Of a stretch of DNA of 64,000 nucleotides, positions 25,146 through 37,992 are shown piece after piece. The position numbers and the translations under genes are program-made. Below the pieces are notes generated by a model. The model saw only the letters and a program-made list of their open reading frames with translations. It did not search any database and was not told where the DNA came from. Numbering within the stretch: position 1 is the stretch's first letter; the number at the start of each line of letters is the position of its first letter. This stretch comes from Epiperipatus broadwayi. Lineage: Eukaryota > Onychophora > Udeonychophora > Euonychophora > Peripatidae. The DNA is taken from NCBI GenBank assembly GCA_028023455.1, contig JAQFVV010006199.1, positions 5,904,972 to 5,968,971 of the forward strand. Reading direction: 5' to 3'.

Positions 25146-28100
25146 GTAAGGACCTAATCCAAACATCCAGTTAAGTAATCATCTACTAAAGAAATAATTT
25201 TTTAATGATAAAATCAAGTTATATAAAATAATTGTTAAAGCCTTTAATATATTTAAGAGTCGTGTTTAAACTACACACATAAGATTAATTTCTTTGATGC
25301 TGACAATTTGTTTTAAAGACCAACAGTGTTGATTCCAAATCTGTCTAATTATAATGTCAATACTAAAATAAATATAACGTAACAACAATAATATGAATAG
25401 CAGTAACATAGAAAGAAATAATTTAACAACAAAAAAATGATAAAGTAGAAGCAGAGACAATATTTATCAAATTCACGTTGATCATAATCGAAGTTTATTA
25501 ATACTGAAGTTATTTATTAAAATTATTTCCTTTGATTGTTTTTTTAATATATCGAAATCTAAAAATATTCAGAAATCCAATTAAATTTATATGTTGTTGT
25601 TGTTGTTATCGTTTGTATACTGACTTGCTTTTGTCTGTCTTTTCTCAGTATTTCAAAAAAACAATAACAATTTCAGATATTAAAAAATGATAATTGTAAT
25701 GATTTTTTTTTAAACTAACATATTTCAAAGATAAAAATTTAATTTCGTACTTTTTTTTTTTTAAATAAGAGTTTGAATATTGTTTGCTAATTATTCAGAA
25801 TTTAAAAAATATTTTAAATAAAAAAAACAAAAGATATTTCAATAAAAATAAGGTTTTCTCTTAAAAGTTTTTATTTGTATCAAGTATCTGAAGTTGATTC
25901 AGGTAAGCTAAAGTGACTTGCGGAAAAGTTTGTTTTTAATGGTGTTACGTTTTTTCTATTTATTAAGAAAATGTTGCATTTCTCATCTAATCTGTTTTAC
26001 GATTTTTCTTTTTTATCAAATGCCTCAAGTTAGTTGGAATCTGAAAAAAAAAACAGTACGTTCTCAAACTTAGAAAATTCTATTAAAGCAAAAATTTATA
26101 CTGGTGTAGCTCTAACATTTACTTTTAGTAATTAATTTTTTTCTTCGTGAATTGACAGCTTCAAGCTAAATAAACAAAGCAAATGAAGCAATCTCCTTGG
26201 AGGTTACGATTCTTTTAAATAAAGAGCTTTGTTAAAAAATATAGCCTTCTTTAAAGAAATGTAAACATATAACACATATGTTATTATTATATTTATATAC
26301 AGAGAGAGATCTACAGAAAATCAATATTAATTCTGTAGTGTTTTTTTTTTGTGCTAGTGAGTTAAAATGTAATACAGAATTTTATAGAAATTCATAATTA
26401 AATTTTTATTTGATCTTTTATTGTATTGTTATATTCAATTATATACATATCAAAATATGTACACTAATTTTTTATTTACTAATAGAATGCAGAAAGTTTT
26501 AAATATTAACATATTAACAGTTTATCTTATTTTTCTATACTTTAAATTACATACATTAATGTATGACTTTGCTCCAAAGACCATAAATATATCAAGATGC
26601 GATGTTTTTAAAAATCTTGTGATTTAGTTTTTGCATGAAAAATTATGCAGAATGTTTATTTTAAATTTAAATTTACTATTAAGTTTGGTACACTAATATA
26701 AATAAGTCCATGTTATGTTATTATATAACTGCCCAAAAAAATTATAGACTGCCAAAATTTGTTCATGATATTACTGGATAAATATTTTTTGGGATTACAA
26801 ATAAGTATTAAACCATTGTTTTTTTACTTCTTTTGAGTATATCATATTTTTTAATTATAAAAGATGGGAATAGCAAACAAGAACTATTCTGAGTGTGTAA
26901 ATAAATACAGATGCATTGTAGGTAATAAAAGTTTTGTGTATTTTTAAAACAATTGCTTGAGATTAATTGTGCTTTTGTGGAACACAAACAGTCTTAGTGC
27001 TGCAAAATATGAGTATGTTGGAAAAATATGTAGAATCTTTTCTGGATATCTATTGCACAAACATCATTATTGTCACCTACTACTTCATTAGACAATTATA
27101 TCATCACAAATTCAAAACCAAATATCTTTTTTTTATATATATAAAATTAAACTAAAGCTTGTATAAATGCATTTAAAACTTTATAAATATTGCAAATTCT
27201 AAGACTTTATATATAGAGATAAGTATACAATTTGAATGGAAGCATGATTTTAGTATACAGTGTGTAGGATATATAAATAAAATCAGATACATATATAAAT
27301 GAACATATGAGTCTTAAAAATTTTTGTGTGACACTCCTATTATACTGATGAAAAACTTTTTTAATCTTTTTTTTTTTTATGTATTTCTAAATTATTTGTA
27401 GGCTATTATTTTGCAAAGTAATCTTAAAAATTAATTTATATTAATCATTGATAAGATGTCAAGAAATGACAAATTAACAACAATCTGATTAAATATTATC
27501 ACATTCATAATATCCTAGTGTTTTATTCACTTGCAATTGAGAATACATTTATATAAAGCATACATATATGTATAAAATGTGTGTATATATAATTTATTGT
27601 GCACTGTGCAGAGTGTTGAATTCAAGAGCTAAAGGCTTCTAGATCAAGTTTTCTCTTAGTGAAAAAAAAAAGTTCTGTTTGCTCAATTAAATAAACCAAT
27701 TGTATTTATTATGCTACTTGTGTGCTTAAACACTATATGACCTCGCCGTACATATATAGTTAGTATAATATTTTTAGTTTCTATAATTTTAGTTTGAAGA
27801 AATTTTACAATGGCATTGCCTTCACTATTTTTTTTAAATAAAATATAAAGGGGCATAAATTATTGCTAAATATTTTTTGTAACATAATACTATTATTTTA
27901 TCTTATAAAAACTTAATTTTTAAACTCATTATCATTATTGTTATAATTTTTATGAGTAATGCATTAGAATGGTCTCTTTAAAATATATTTTATCTTTCTG
28001 CGCATGTAGTATTTTGTATGTTACGTTTTAATATTTAATAGGTAAAAGTTATTAGAAATCAATATTGCATTCAGTATAAATTGCAATTGTATTTAATAAG

Positions 28101-29340
28101 ATGTTAATAAAATGGAATATTTATTTAAGCAAAAAAAAATGTTATTTATAATTTAAATTCTATTTTGATTTAATGAGTAAAATGCAAAAAAATATATATA
28201 TTTATTTTACAAAGATATTCATTACATACAATTTTATATGATATTTATTTCATATGTCATTTGAAAAATAAACTTATATGCTATTGCAGATTATATGCTT
28301 TTTAAATTAAAGCCATGTACCAAGTAAGGTTTATGCAGTGAAAGAATGGCAAACTCAGAAATAATGGTTGCTCAATCAATTCCTGACTAAATTTTTTAAA
28401 AAAAATCCAATTTGGTCACTGTTATGGTCAACCTGTCATTTAAATGTTCAAGCATCATATCTATTAACTTTATGATTATTCCCATTTTAATATAGTTCTA
28501 CCATATTAGTAAAATATAGGCAGTTCATTGTACAGTGAATATTATTCATTATAATTATATAACAAATAGCTGTTATATTTACAATATAAAGAGCACTGAG
28601 ATGTTTATTTAGTTAAATATAAAACAAATATTTGGTAGATATTATATAATTGCTGATATTTGAAAATAGCAAATGAATCAGGGCATGATAAAAAATTATG
28701 CTAATTTTTGAATTGGAGTAGATATTGCAGTTGAATAAGAGGTTTCTCAAAACTATTAACTATATTCTTGTTATTTGATCTTTTATTGCTTATTTTTTGA
28801 GAGATTGGCAACTAAATAACATCTAATAAATTTTAGTTTTATATTTAACTAACTAAATACTATCTCAATACTTTAAATCATATACTCATATTGAAGCACA
28901 GCAACTGACTGCATATAATTTACCAATATAATGGTTTTTAGTAAAAAAGTGTTGGCTTTGTTTATGTCTTTGTAATAAAGTAAATTGTTAATGCTTTATT
29001 AATAATGTTAAAATAATGAAATACTTTATAATTTTATATTTTTAAAGATAATAATGATAAAAATAACAACAACAACAATAATAATGATAATTACAATAAT
29101 AATAATAATAGTTCTGCAATTAATCTTAGTCCTGTCACCATGTTTATATCAAAGAGCTTCTGTTTCAAATCCTAAGAATTGCCATAATATTAATTTTTTT
29201 AAAAATTAATTTCAAATCATAATAAAAACTGAACTTGATCTAATTAGATAACACTCTAGTTATAAAAAAATTCTGTATGTGTACTGGATAATTGGCAAGA
29301 AAAAATGTTTCATTAGTGGCAGTAAACTTTGTATTGCTAG
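25146..29340. other. AT-rich DNA, no gene seen
   Basis: Would be intron if the flanking exon-like blocks are real. Plus frames at 26421-26627 and 26967-27155 are low-complexity and unsupported. Contains an AAT/AAC-rich patch at 29048-29110. Confidence 0.45.
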
Positions 29341-29404
29341 GCAACAAGGAAAAATTTATGGGTTTAAACCCTTAAAAGACCACTCAAAATTTGCAATATT
29401 TCAG
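29341..29404 (+). CDS. Candidate internal exon, gene not recognised
   Basis: A 64-nt block lies between an acceptor (TTTGTATTGCTAG|GCAACAAGG) and a donor (ATATTTCAG|GTAAAT). Entering in phase 2 it is open and reads QQGKIYGFKPLKDHSKFAIF and Q, leaving in phase 0. The entering phase fits the exit of the block at 25077-25145 and would create an Arg codon at the junction. The other two frames contain stops. I do not recognise the protein. The evidence is splice-site pattern and phase only. Confidence 0.25.
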
Positions 29405-29532
29405 GTAAATTTAGCATATATTGAATCAGTTATTAAATATTAACTATGCCACACATATTTTCTAAGATAATTTTGAATTTGCAAATGCTTTTTTTAAAAA
29501 AATAACATTTTAAAATTATTAAATCAATCAAA

Positions 29533-29658
29533 ATGGCTGCCATTCAACCACATGATCAAGAAACTGGTGCCAAAACCTATTTACCATATTGTCAGTATCC
29601 TCAAGAACAATTTCCATGTCAGCAATGGCAAAGATATTTCAATCCTATTAATCAATAA
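29533..29658 (+). CDS. Short open frame with strong start context
   Basis: AAAATGGCTGCC is a strong start context. It opens a 41-codon frame beginning MAAIQPHDQETGAKTYLPYC and ending at TAA 29656. Its composition (Gln, Pro, Tyr, Cys) is unlike translated AT-rich noise. It precedes the LINE-3'-end-like repeats, so it may be a fragment of retrotransposon coding sequence rather than a host microprotein. No homologue recognised. Confidence 0.2.
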   Translation: MAAIQPHDQETGAKTYLPYCQYPQEQFPCQQWQRYFNPINQ

Positions 29659-30066
29659 GCCAATTTGAAGTTTCAGGATAACCAATGCAAACAACATTTA
29701 AACCTAGACTTAAAAACACAAGATTGTAACACCCACCCACCCCTCCATGGTGTGGATGCCTGACATGCTGATAACAATTTGTCAACATTTATTACTAACA
29801 TTTCTCAGGGGACATTTTTCATCATTTAAGACATTTTCCTTTCAAATCCATCACTATATTTTTCCACTATACTCTCTGGAATCTCAACCAGCTCAAGTGC
29901 CTACCATGTATGAACTCATAGCTCCAACATTACACCAAAGTGAATTCTGGAATAAATACTGCTCAACTTGAGAGTAACACAGTACACACACCTCATCAAC
30001 CCACTGAACCAAAGAAATTTACAAGATCACTCCACCAACTTACCTCAAATGATCTTTAAATGCCCA

Positions 30067-30751
30067 ACACATGAACAATAAAGCTTAGCCTTTACACCTA
30101 TAGTGCTCACTAACTAATAAGCATAATTTATGTACAGCCATATGCCAATGGGACATTAACTCCATTTACCTTCCTAAATGTATTAATAAATATCACCATG
30201 TGCTTTCATATATTTATTTCGTAATACTTTTGTAACATTTATGTAAACCTAATTTGAAATATGTTTCTTGTTATGCAACAATTATTATTTTTCTAACTAT
30301 TGCAAATCATTTGTAATCTAATGTAACAAATTGTATCTAAAAACACATGTTTTTTACAATGCAACTAATGTAACACATGAACAATAAGACAACCATGAAA
30401 ACTATAATCCTTCCCAACAAATAGGCCCAATTTATATATAATCATATATTAATCTAACACCAATTTTAATCACACATACCATGTTTTCTCTCATACTATC
30501 ATGTGCTTCATGTATTTTACTTAAGATTACATTTAAAAATTATGTGTAAACCTAATTTGACACATGTATCATGTTATGTAATGATCATTTGTCTTTCAAT
30601 TACTGTGTCATATTTTTTTTCTTATCACAAGCCAGATTATAAACTCTTATTGCATATGTAATATCATGTATCATCTTATATCTAAGACCTCATGTTTTCA
30701 CTTGTAACTTGTGTAATACTTTTTGAGTCTCAATAAAGTTTTCTTTGAAAC
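30067..30751 (+). repeat. Two ~306-bp units ending in a LINE-like 3' terminus
   Basis: ACACATGAACAATAA at 30067 and again at 30373 starts two diverged direct copies. They share ATTTATGTAAACCTAATTTGA, CTTGTTATGCAA and TTGTATCTAA phrases. The second ends GTCTCAATAAAGTTTTCTTT followed by GAAAC at 30751 and then the AAT tract. The same terminus is found at 32357 and 45894. This is the arrangement of a non-LTR retrotransposon or SINE 3' end followed by a simple-repeat tail. Confidence 0.65.
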
Positions 30752-30763
30752 AACAACAGCAGC

Positions 30764-30850
<87 letters not shown>

Positions 30851-30874
30851 TCAGCAGCAAATAACAACAGCAGC

Positions 30875-30961
<87 letters not shown>

Positions 30962-30974
30962 TCAGCAGCAAATG
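30752..30974. repeat. Duplicated CAGCAGC-(AAT)n-TTCAGCAGC block
   Basis: AACAACAGCAGC, about 29 AAT units, then TTCAGCAGCAAAT, and the whole is repeated once with nearly equal length (AAT runs about 30764-30850 and 30874-30961). The poly-Ile and poly-Tyr frames here are artefacts. Confidence 0.9.
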
Positions 30975-30980
30975 GTCCAC

Positions 30981-31315
30981 TTATTCAATCAGAGTCAAAG
31001 TAACAAGCTCCAGAGTTTTACACTTATAAAGTACTAAAAACCTAAAGCTGAACAGATAAAAAAACTTACCCGTGTGCACTTTGTTCAATTTAGAATTAAT
31101 TCATACCTTTTTTTTAATAATGTTCTATAATAATTTTCATTCAAAATTTTAACAAAAGATAAAATCATTAGACAAAAATTTTAAAAACAATATAGCAAAG
31201 AGAGATATGACATGACCAGATGTCTCCATAATAGTCCTGCAGCAAGCAGTTCATTTGTTCACAGTCAAAGTGACAATGTTTTATTTTAGAAAGTACTAAA
31301 AACCTAAACCTGACA
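30981..31315. repeat. Diverged direct repeats flanking 31.1 kb
   Basis: AGAGTCAAAGTAACAAG...AAAGTACTAAAAACCTAAAG (30983-31047) recurs as ACAGTCAAAGTGACAAT...AAAGTACTAAAAACCTAAAC (about 31261-31312). This suggests the whole AAT/minisatellite mosaic grew by duplication. Confidence 0.6.
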
Positions 31316-31958
31316 TGATGTAATTTATGCTGAGTAGTATTTTTCCATTTTCTCAACATGCAATTCATGCTGAACTAGTATTTTTTTCTTTTTCCCAAGA
31401 TGCAATTCATAACTAGTATTTTTCCATTTTCCTAAGATGCAATTCATGCTGAACTAGTTTTTTTTTCATTTTCCCAGGATGTAATTCATGCTGATTAGTA
31501 ATTTTTTATTTTCCCAAGATGCAATTATGCTGAACTAGTATTTTTCCATTTTCCCAAGTTGCAATTCATGATGACTAGCATTTTTTTATTTTTCCAAAAT
31601 ACAATCCATACTGAACTAGTATTTTTTCAATTTTCCCCAAGATGCACTTCATGCTAATATTTTTCCATTTTTCTAAAATACAGGCCATGCTGACTAATAT
31701 TTTTTTCATTTTCCCCAGATGCAATTCATGCTGATAAGTATTTCTCCATTTTCCCCAGATGCAATTCATGCCAACTAGTATTTTTCTATTTTCCCAAAAA
31801 GTAATTTATGCTAACTAGTATTTTTCCATTTTCCCCAAGATACAATTCATGCTAATATTTTACTATCTTCCTAAAATGCAATTCATTTGCATTAGTATTT
31901 TTTTATTTTTCCCAAGATGCAATTCATGCTGACTAGTATTTTTTCATTTTTTTTTCAA
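31316..31958. repeat. Minisatellite, ~37-bp unit, about 16 copies
   Basis: The consensus is close to AAGATGCAATTCATGCTGAC followed by TAGTATTTTTCCATTTTCCC. Units vary from about 30 to 40 bp through T-run length and missing pieces. There are no unique spacers, so it is not a CRISPR-like array. The minus frames at 31168-31368 and 31575-31769 are read-throughs of it. Confidence 0.9.
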
Positions 31959-31969
31959 ACGGAATTTAT

Positions 31970-32357
31970 GTAACAAATGGACAATAATGACTTAGTCATG
32001 AAAACTATAGTACACTCACCAAATGATCTCAATTTTTATGGAACCATATGTCAATCTAACACCAACTTCAACCTCTCCTCCATATGTTTTCACTCATACT
32101 TTCATGTGTTTCCATGTATTTTTCTCAATATCACATTTAAAAATTCTATGTAAATCTAATTTCACATATGTATCTTGTGTAATAATTATTTTTCTTTCAA
32201 TTGTTGTAAATCATGTGTTTTTTTTTTCCTACCACAAATAAGATTGTCAATCTTTATTACATATGTAATATGAATCAATTTGTATCTAAGACTTCATGTT
32301 TTCAGATATAACATATGTAACTCTTTTTAAGTCTCAGTTTAGTTTACCCTTTGAAAC
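31970..32357 (+). repeat. Third LINE-3'-end-like unit
   Basis: Similar along its length to 30373-30751: CATGAAAACTATA, ATCTAACACCAA, CACATTTAAAAATTcTaTGTAAAtCTAATTT, ATCTAAGACtTCATGTTTTC. It ends GTCTCAGTTTAGTTTACCCT followed by TTGAAAC and then AAT repeats. Confidence 0.65.
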
Positions 32358-32537
<180 letters not shown>

Positions 32538-32887
32538 CAATTCTTATTTATTATGTTCACTTCAACAATTTTGCTTTTTCAGAAATATACAAGTAAATAT
32601 TATTACATTATTAATAATTAAAAAATAAATATAAAAATAAATAAAACATACAATATATTTACATTTTAACAAAAATATACAATGATAAAGAAAATAATAA
32701 GTCATAATCAAAGTATGGTATCTACAGTAAATTCAATTCCTTTTTAATATTCATTATAAAGTAATCACAAAAAATATCAGTTATAGAATTTTGGGTTATA
32801 TAGCATTTGCAGTCTGTTAATGACAGATTTGTTTAAAAAATAATTTTTACTTTTTTTAATATTAAAAAATTAATGCAGAATGTAAGC

Positions 32888-34115
32888 CAAGAATTCCCAA
32901 ACTTTTTTCGGTCTCAGACCCCTTTGCCAAAAACTTTTAAAACCGTCGACCCCCTAGTCATTTATTTTATTTACTCAAATTAATAAATTTGTTCAATACT
33001 CGATATTAAATATTTCACTAGATATTAAACTTTTCATTTTAATCACTTGTAATTGATGATTGAAAAAAATAAAGGGACTACAGAATATGGCATTATCTTG
33101 TGCAACATTTAATATTGAAACCTGCACTAACGAAAATTAAAGCAAAAAAAAAATACGAGCAGAGTTTTTTTTTTAAATTTTGACATTTATGAAATAAATA
33201 TGTAAATTCAAAATAATAAAAATATTGAAATCACTTTATTAAACATAAAAATGAAGTAAAAAAAATCAACATATTTGGACAGAATTAAAATCAACAAAAT
33301 TACAACAATGAAAGATTTTAATCAGAATTATAAAAATAAGAATGCCAAATAAATTAGCTGAAAAACTGAATTTAATGAGATTAATGCACATGGTGATCTG
33401 TCAACAATTTATCTATGTCCTGCTTTAAATTAGTCAGTTGCATTCTCAAATGTCTATGTTCAGTGATATGCAATCGATATCTGTTCTGAAGCAGGTTTAA
33501 AAGTCTAAGCTGTACTGTTTGCAATTCTTTTTTGGTTCAGTCATATTATTATCGTAAGAAATAAAAACTTTTATTAACAAACAATTTTGACAGCCACTGT
33601 AATAAAATAAAAAAACTAATGACTTATTTTTGTTCAAACTCGAATAAATAAACCATGTCCTCTGATTTCCTTTTTTGGTAGTATTAACTCGTCAATAAAT
33701 AATTATATTCAAAGTTCAAATCACAATAAGTACATGAGACATCAAACGAACCAATTTATAGTGCTTTATGAAAGCATGACCGTATCAAGACTGATAGATT
33801 CTTTTAATATCGAATATCGTCTCATCCCCCCACAATGCACAGACATGTTTGTGCTACATCTATTTTCATGCATCCTTTCATGTTACTCTTTTAATAACAC
33901 ATTTTGCCTTTTCGTTCACATGTTTGGTATATAATGTGTTTTTATTTAAAAAGTGTTTTTTTTTATTATTATTTTACTTTTTAATTATGTACCTATTGGA
34001 ATCATAGATGTTTTGAAGTAACAAATAAATAACAGTAGTAAGGGGGTCTATTTTTACTGTCGTCGACCCCCCAATTTGTTTTCTTTTTTTTGAAACTATC
34101 GACCCTTAGAATTTT
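32888..34115 (-). mobile_element. Deleted hAT transposon with transposase C-terminus
   Basis: The low-coordinate end reads CAAGAATTCCCAAACTTTTT followed by TCGGTCTCAGACCCCTTTG, a typical hAT terminal repeat of the GGTTCCCAAACTTTTT type. Near the other end, GTCGACCCCC recurs at 34065-34074 (left copy 32945-32954), with an inverted GGGGGTC at 34042. Between them, on minus near 33530-33370, the translation HLRMQLTNLKQDIDKLLTDH ends in a VHxSH-like string. This matches the C-terminal end of hAT transposases related to ZBED5/GTF2IRD2-type proteins (LRlqLt...pdi..L...hq.h.SH). The rest of the transposase is gone. The plus frame 33734-33934 lies inside and has no motif. Confidence 0.55.
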
Positions 34116-37100
34116 TAGCTTTATGTGTTAATGCCATCACTAATATATTTCACTTCAGTCTGTTTGCAAAGCAAACATTTTAAATGCTATCAACTGTAAT
34201 ATTTATATTTATTGAGCATATATTTTTCTCATTTTGCTGTGAGACATTTATAATATGTGCAAGCAAAAGAAATTAATAAAATGCTTACATAAATTTATAT
34301 TTGTTTTTGTTTTATTATAAATTATTTGGAGTATTTTTGCTTACTGTTAATGATCAAAATATTTTATTCTCAATAAATAATACTGCACAATTTGCAATCT
34401 GGGAATTTTGTTACTTGCTTAATTCATATCTGAACTCGGATTTTTAACCCTTTCTAATTCATTACTATCAAACTTTTTTTGTTGTTTCATAGAAAGAGCT
34501 AATATTAAAAAAATTAAACCATATAAACATAAAAATAGAAATTATTTTTATTTTTATTCCTATCAGTTTTGACAGATATTTTACTTAAAAATGTAAGACT
34601 TAAAGTGTCTGGAAAGCAAAAATATTTATAATGTCACTGTCATAATTGAATTTATTTTTAATGAACCATGATTTTTTTGGAACCTAATAAGCAAAACATT
34701 ATCTGCATAATTTAGGGAAAGAAAATTTTAAAATTAAAGATTTCTTGATCAATCTGCAGTTAAAGAAAATAATAAAAGAAATTTCAGCTTAGTGCGTTGA
34801 ATAAAGCTGTTATACTCTGACTACCATTATGATGCTCAAATATCACTCCAGCTCCAAGCAATTGATTATACAATTATATTATAAATAATTAATCATATTA
34901 AAGTTCATGGAAATTAATAGTATATTATATAAGGCATGTGTAAGTGTGACATTGAGTGTACATGAATAGATATAATTTATACTTTTAAAAAAAAAACTTT
35001 AAATATATGTATATGTACACATGTATGTAAATATGCATATCTATTTGATCCCTAGCCTTTTTTAGACACTTAAGATTGTGGATAATGTTGAATTCTACTC
35101 AGTGAAATTTTGATTTATCATATTTTTACATGTCCAAAAAAAATGATTTCACTGGAAATAAATAAGAATTTAATAATTATTCATTGAAATACATGTAAAG
35201 CATAATTCAGGTTTCATAATTCAAAACATTCTACACTTATTTTTGCAAAATATGAATATTGCTATTTACAATTTTAGGTACTTATGTAGTTTACCTGCTG
35301 AAAAGCTTGCCACTCATTTTATTTTAAATTATCCATTTTCAGGGACTCTAACACATGGTATAAACAATATAGTTTACTCTTAATTTATCGTATTCCATAT
35401 ATACATGTTGTTGTTTTTTTTATTAAAAAAAAAATAAGTCAAAAGTGTTGTATTAAAAATTTTTTTTAATGTAAATGCAGAAAATAAAATAAAAAATAAA
35501 ATATGATTAAGCAAACTATAACAAAGATGTGTTTAGACATCATTTTTCGGGCAAGCACTATCCTGTAATTTTAAAAATATTCCACTCATCACACAGAAGT
35601 CCAAAGGGTTGTAATTAAATTTTTTTTATGTAAATTCACTACATCAGCTGTAAACTAATCTCAGTGCATTCACAAGTAATGTTTTGGAACCTTCTAACCA
35701 TATTCCTTTCCAAACACATAGGCACTTAGAACATGTTTGCGCATGACATGGCCATTACATCTCCATTTGCACACAAAGTGTAATATCATGGCCATTATCA
35801 TAAATTTTTCAAGTCAACACTATCCTGTAATTTTGAAAATAATCCATTGCATCTTGCTCTATTGATGAAATATTCCAAATTTTAATCATATTTCCAAAAA
35901 TGATAAGGCAAAAAAGAAATGTTAAAAAAATCAGCACATGTTATCAAAAGTTAACAAAAAAAATAACTCTAATTTTAACCATGTCTTATCTGTTCACCTC
36001 ATGTTAATTTAGAATACATTTGTTAATATTTTTTAAAGTCAACAAGCTATATATGTTTGCGGAAAAAAATATAAGTAATTTTCATAAATGTATTTTATTT
36101 AATAAAATAAATACTATACTGTAACAGGAACAAAATGCCAGAAAGAAAATGTAAACAACCATGACAGCAGATGAAAATTGAGCATAGAAATATTGAAAAG
36201 AAAAAAGAGAACACTTGTAGCCATATTTGATGAAGCATTTCTTTTAACAATAAGATTTTCAAATTTCCTCTTAGTCCAAATAAAATGATGAGAGTCAACA
36301 GTTTTGTGCATTATTTTAATTTTAATATTTAAAAAACTGTATATATGGGAAGCAAAAAAATCAATAATAATAAATAATTTTGGAAAACAGAATATATAGA
36401 AAAGGTAAATTGAAAATTTGCTGCATATGCTTTTAATATATTTACTCATAACTATGATACAATATAATTTAAAAATTATATATACTAAGATAGAATAATG
36501 TTCAGGTGCAATGGCACCTATATTATTTTACAAATAATGTAGTTATAAAAAAAGACAATAGAATGATACATTGAGAAAGAGAAAGGGGAATACTATGAGT
36601 ATAAAGTAATACTTTCACTTTAATAGCAACCATTTGACAGATGCATAAAATTTATGAACTCAAAGTACAAAATTTCTACTTATTTTTTATTCCCTAAATA
36701 TTGATGTCATGAATATATATATATTATCAGAAAATACAAATTTGTGTTTTGCTCATTTTATTTATTGCTATAAAACTGACATTTTATAAAAATAACTTAA
36801 ATTATTTTTTATGTATAAGAATAAAGAAATCAGTTAAAGTTATTACAAAATGTGGAAAGTCCAAAGATTTCAAGTGAGTTTCTCATCACTAGTTACTAGT
36901 ATATAAAAAAATACAGAAAACAATATATCCCTGATTCTTACAGGAAAAAGGTAAAACAAAAAAAACAATATGTACTCATTACCTGGTTATTATAAAAACG
37001 AAAAATTGTTTTAAAGAATATATTTTAAAATATGCTATATATTTATTAAATTGTTGTAATACATGAAGAAAACTGTTAAATTCTAATGTTATCTTTTTAT

Positions 37101-37490
37101 AGGAGAAAAACTGATTTGCAATGGCTGATAGAGAATCTTATTAAGTAGAGGTGGGCATAAAGAATATATGCATTTATAAAACATTGAGAATGACAAGAAA
37201 TATACTATTATCAAAATTCAGATATGAGTATGTTAGTTTATTTTATAATTGCTTTGTAATATTAATTTAAAATTATAGGAGTATATATGAATTAAAAGAA
37301 AAATGGTTGAAATATAATACAAACAGTTTTAAAGATTGCAAAAGTTTTTAAGAAGAATAAAATTATAGATATTTAATTGAATTGTAAGATATTAATAAAG
37401 AAGAGCAAAGAAGCATGTACTAAATTAAATATTATTATTTAAAATTGAAATATGTTATTAAGAGATAAGTAATTATTTTACACCAAACAC
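34116..37490. other. AT-rich DNA with one direct repeat pair
   Basis: No supported gene. Overlapping minus frames at 36095-36449 are AT-driven, Phe/Ile rich, and without motif. The pair of direct repeats at 35538-35850 is listed separately. Confidence 0.5.
35538..35850. repeat. Direct repeat pair ~260 bp apart
   Basis: CACTATCCTGTAATTTTAAA followed by AATATTCCACTCATC (about 35558-35591) recurs as CACTATCCTGTAATTTTGAA followed by AATAATCCATTGCATC (about 35818-35853). Each is preceded by ATTTTTC.. strings. They are probably two ends or copies of a GC-richer transposon relic. Confidence 0.55.
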
Positions 37491-37498
37491 CACATGAT

Positions 37499-37570
37499 CA
37501 CCATCTGATGATGGCCACAAGCCAGAAACTAGTCTGGGGATATTGGATGAGTAGGCACTAGATAGGGATT
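37499..37570 (+). ncRNA. Hammerhead-ribozyme-like core, probably decayed
   Basis: CTGATGA (37505-37511) is followed by stem II TGGC-CACAA-GCCA (37512-37524, four perfect pairs) and GAAA (37525-37528). These are the two invariant core strings and the stem of a hammerhead. CTAGT (37529-37533) can pair with ACTAG (37557-37561) as stem III. The base after it is A where the core needs U pairing with the last A of GAAA, and stem I is weak (CCAT against AGGG). This is therefore a relic or a chance match, not a demonstrated ribozyme. It lies in a GC-richer repeat-like patch (37490-37640). Confidence 0.35.
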
Positions 37571-37721
37571 TTGTGCACAGGTCTTCTGGCATCCATTGAT
37601 TACTCTGTTTGGCACAGGGTGGCAGTACTGTATGGAGAGTTTTGCCTTTGTTTTAATTATTTTACAATTTTCTCAAGCATTATTTAAATGAAATTTTTCT
37701 AATGGCTTTATGTTACTTCAA

Positions 37722-37905
37722 TAGAGTCACCAAGTCTCACTTCCATTATGTAAAATAACAGCTTTATGTACATCTAATTTACTTGTAGTAATTATTTCAT
37801 TGTGATAAAATATTGTATCTTTTAATTTGTTAAAAGCAGCAGTAAAAAATGTACTGATGATATCAAAAGACCAATCAATATGTTCTTCAATTTTCTGGAT
37901 ATGAT
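37722..37905 (-). pseudogene. LINE ORF2 fragment, inverted
   Basis: The minus strand reads STFFTAAFNKLKDTIFYHNE, then TTSKLDVHKAVILHNGSETW. This is the post-RT block TKl.VyrAvVLptLLYGSETW of CFDP2-like and related LINEs. It is followed on the other strand, 90 bp away, by the downstream C-terminal part of the same kind of ORF (37993-38217). That is the geometry left by twin priming. Confidence 0.6.
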
Positions 37906-37992
37906 TTTATATATCTATTATTATAAAATTACAGTTTCATCAGATTGGGAATTGGAAATAAATGAATAAAGACTATCTAAAAATATTTTATA

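Noticed and set aside
29333-29345. Second X-box match (ATTGCTAGGCAAC)
   Set aside because: The following ATG stops after five codons and there is no GC-rich island. The AG and GC parts are better explained as a possible splice acceptor, or chance.
31316-31958. Regularly spaced repeats resembling a CRISPR array
   Set aside because: Units are contiguous with no unique spacers, lengths vary, and the context is an animal genome.
33734-33934. 66-residue plus frame
   Set aside because: It lies within the deleted hAT element, which is coded on minus; no motif.
36095-36449. Overlapping minus frames of 67 and 111 residues
   Set aside because: Phe/Ile-rich AT-driven composition, no motif, no splice or promoter context.
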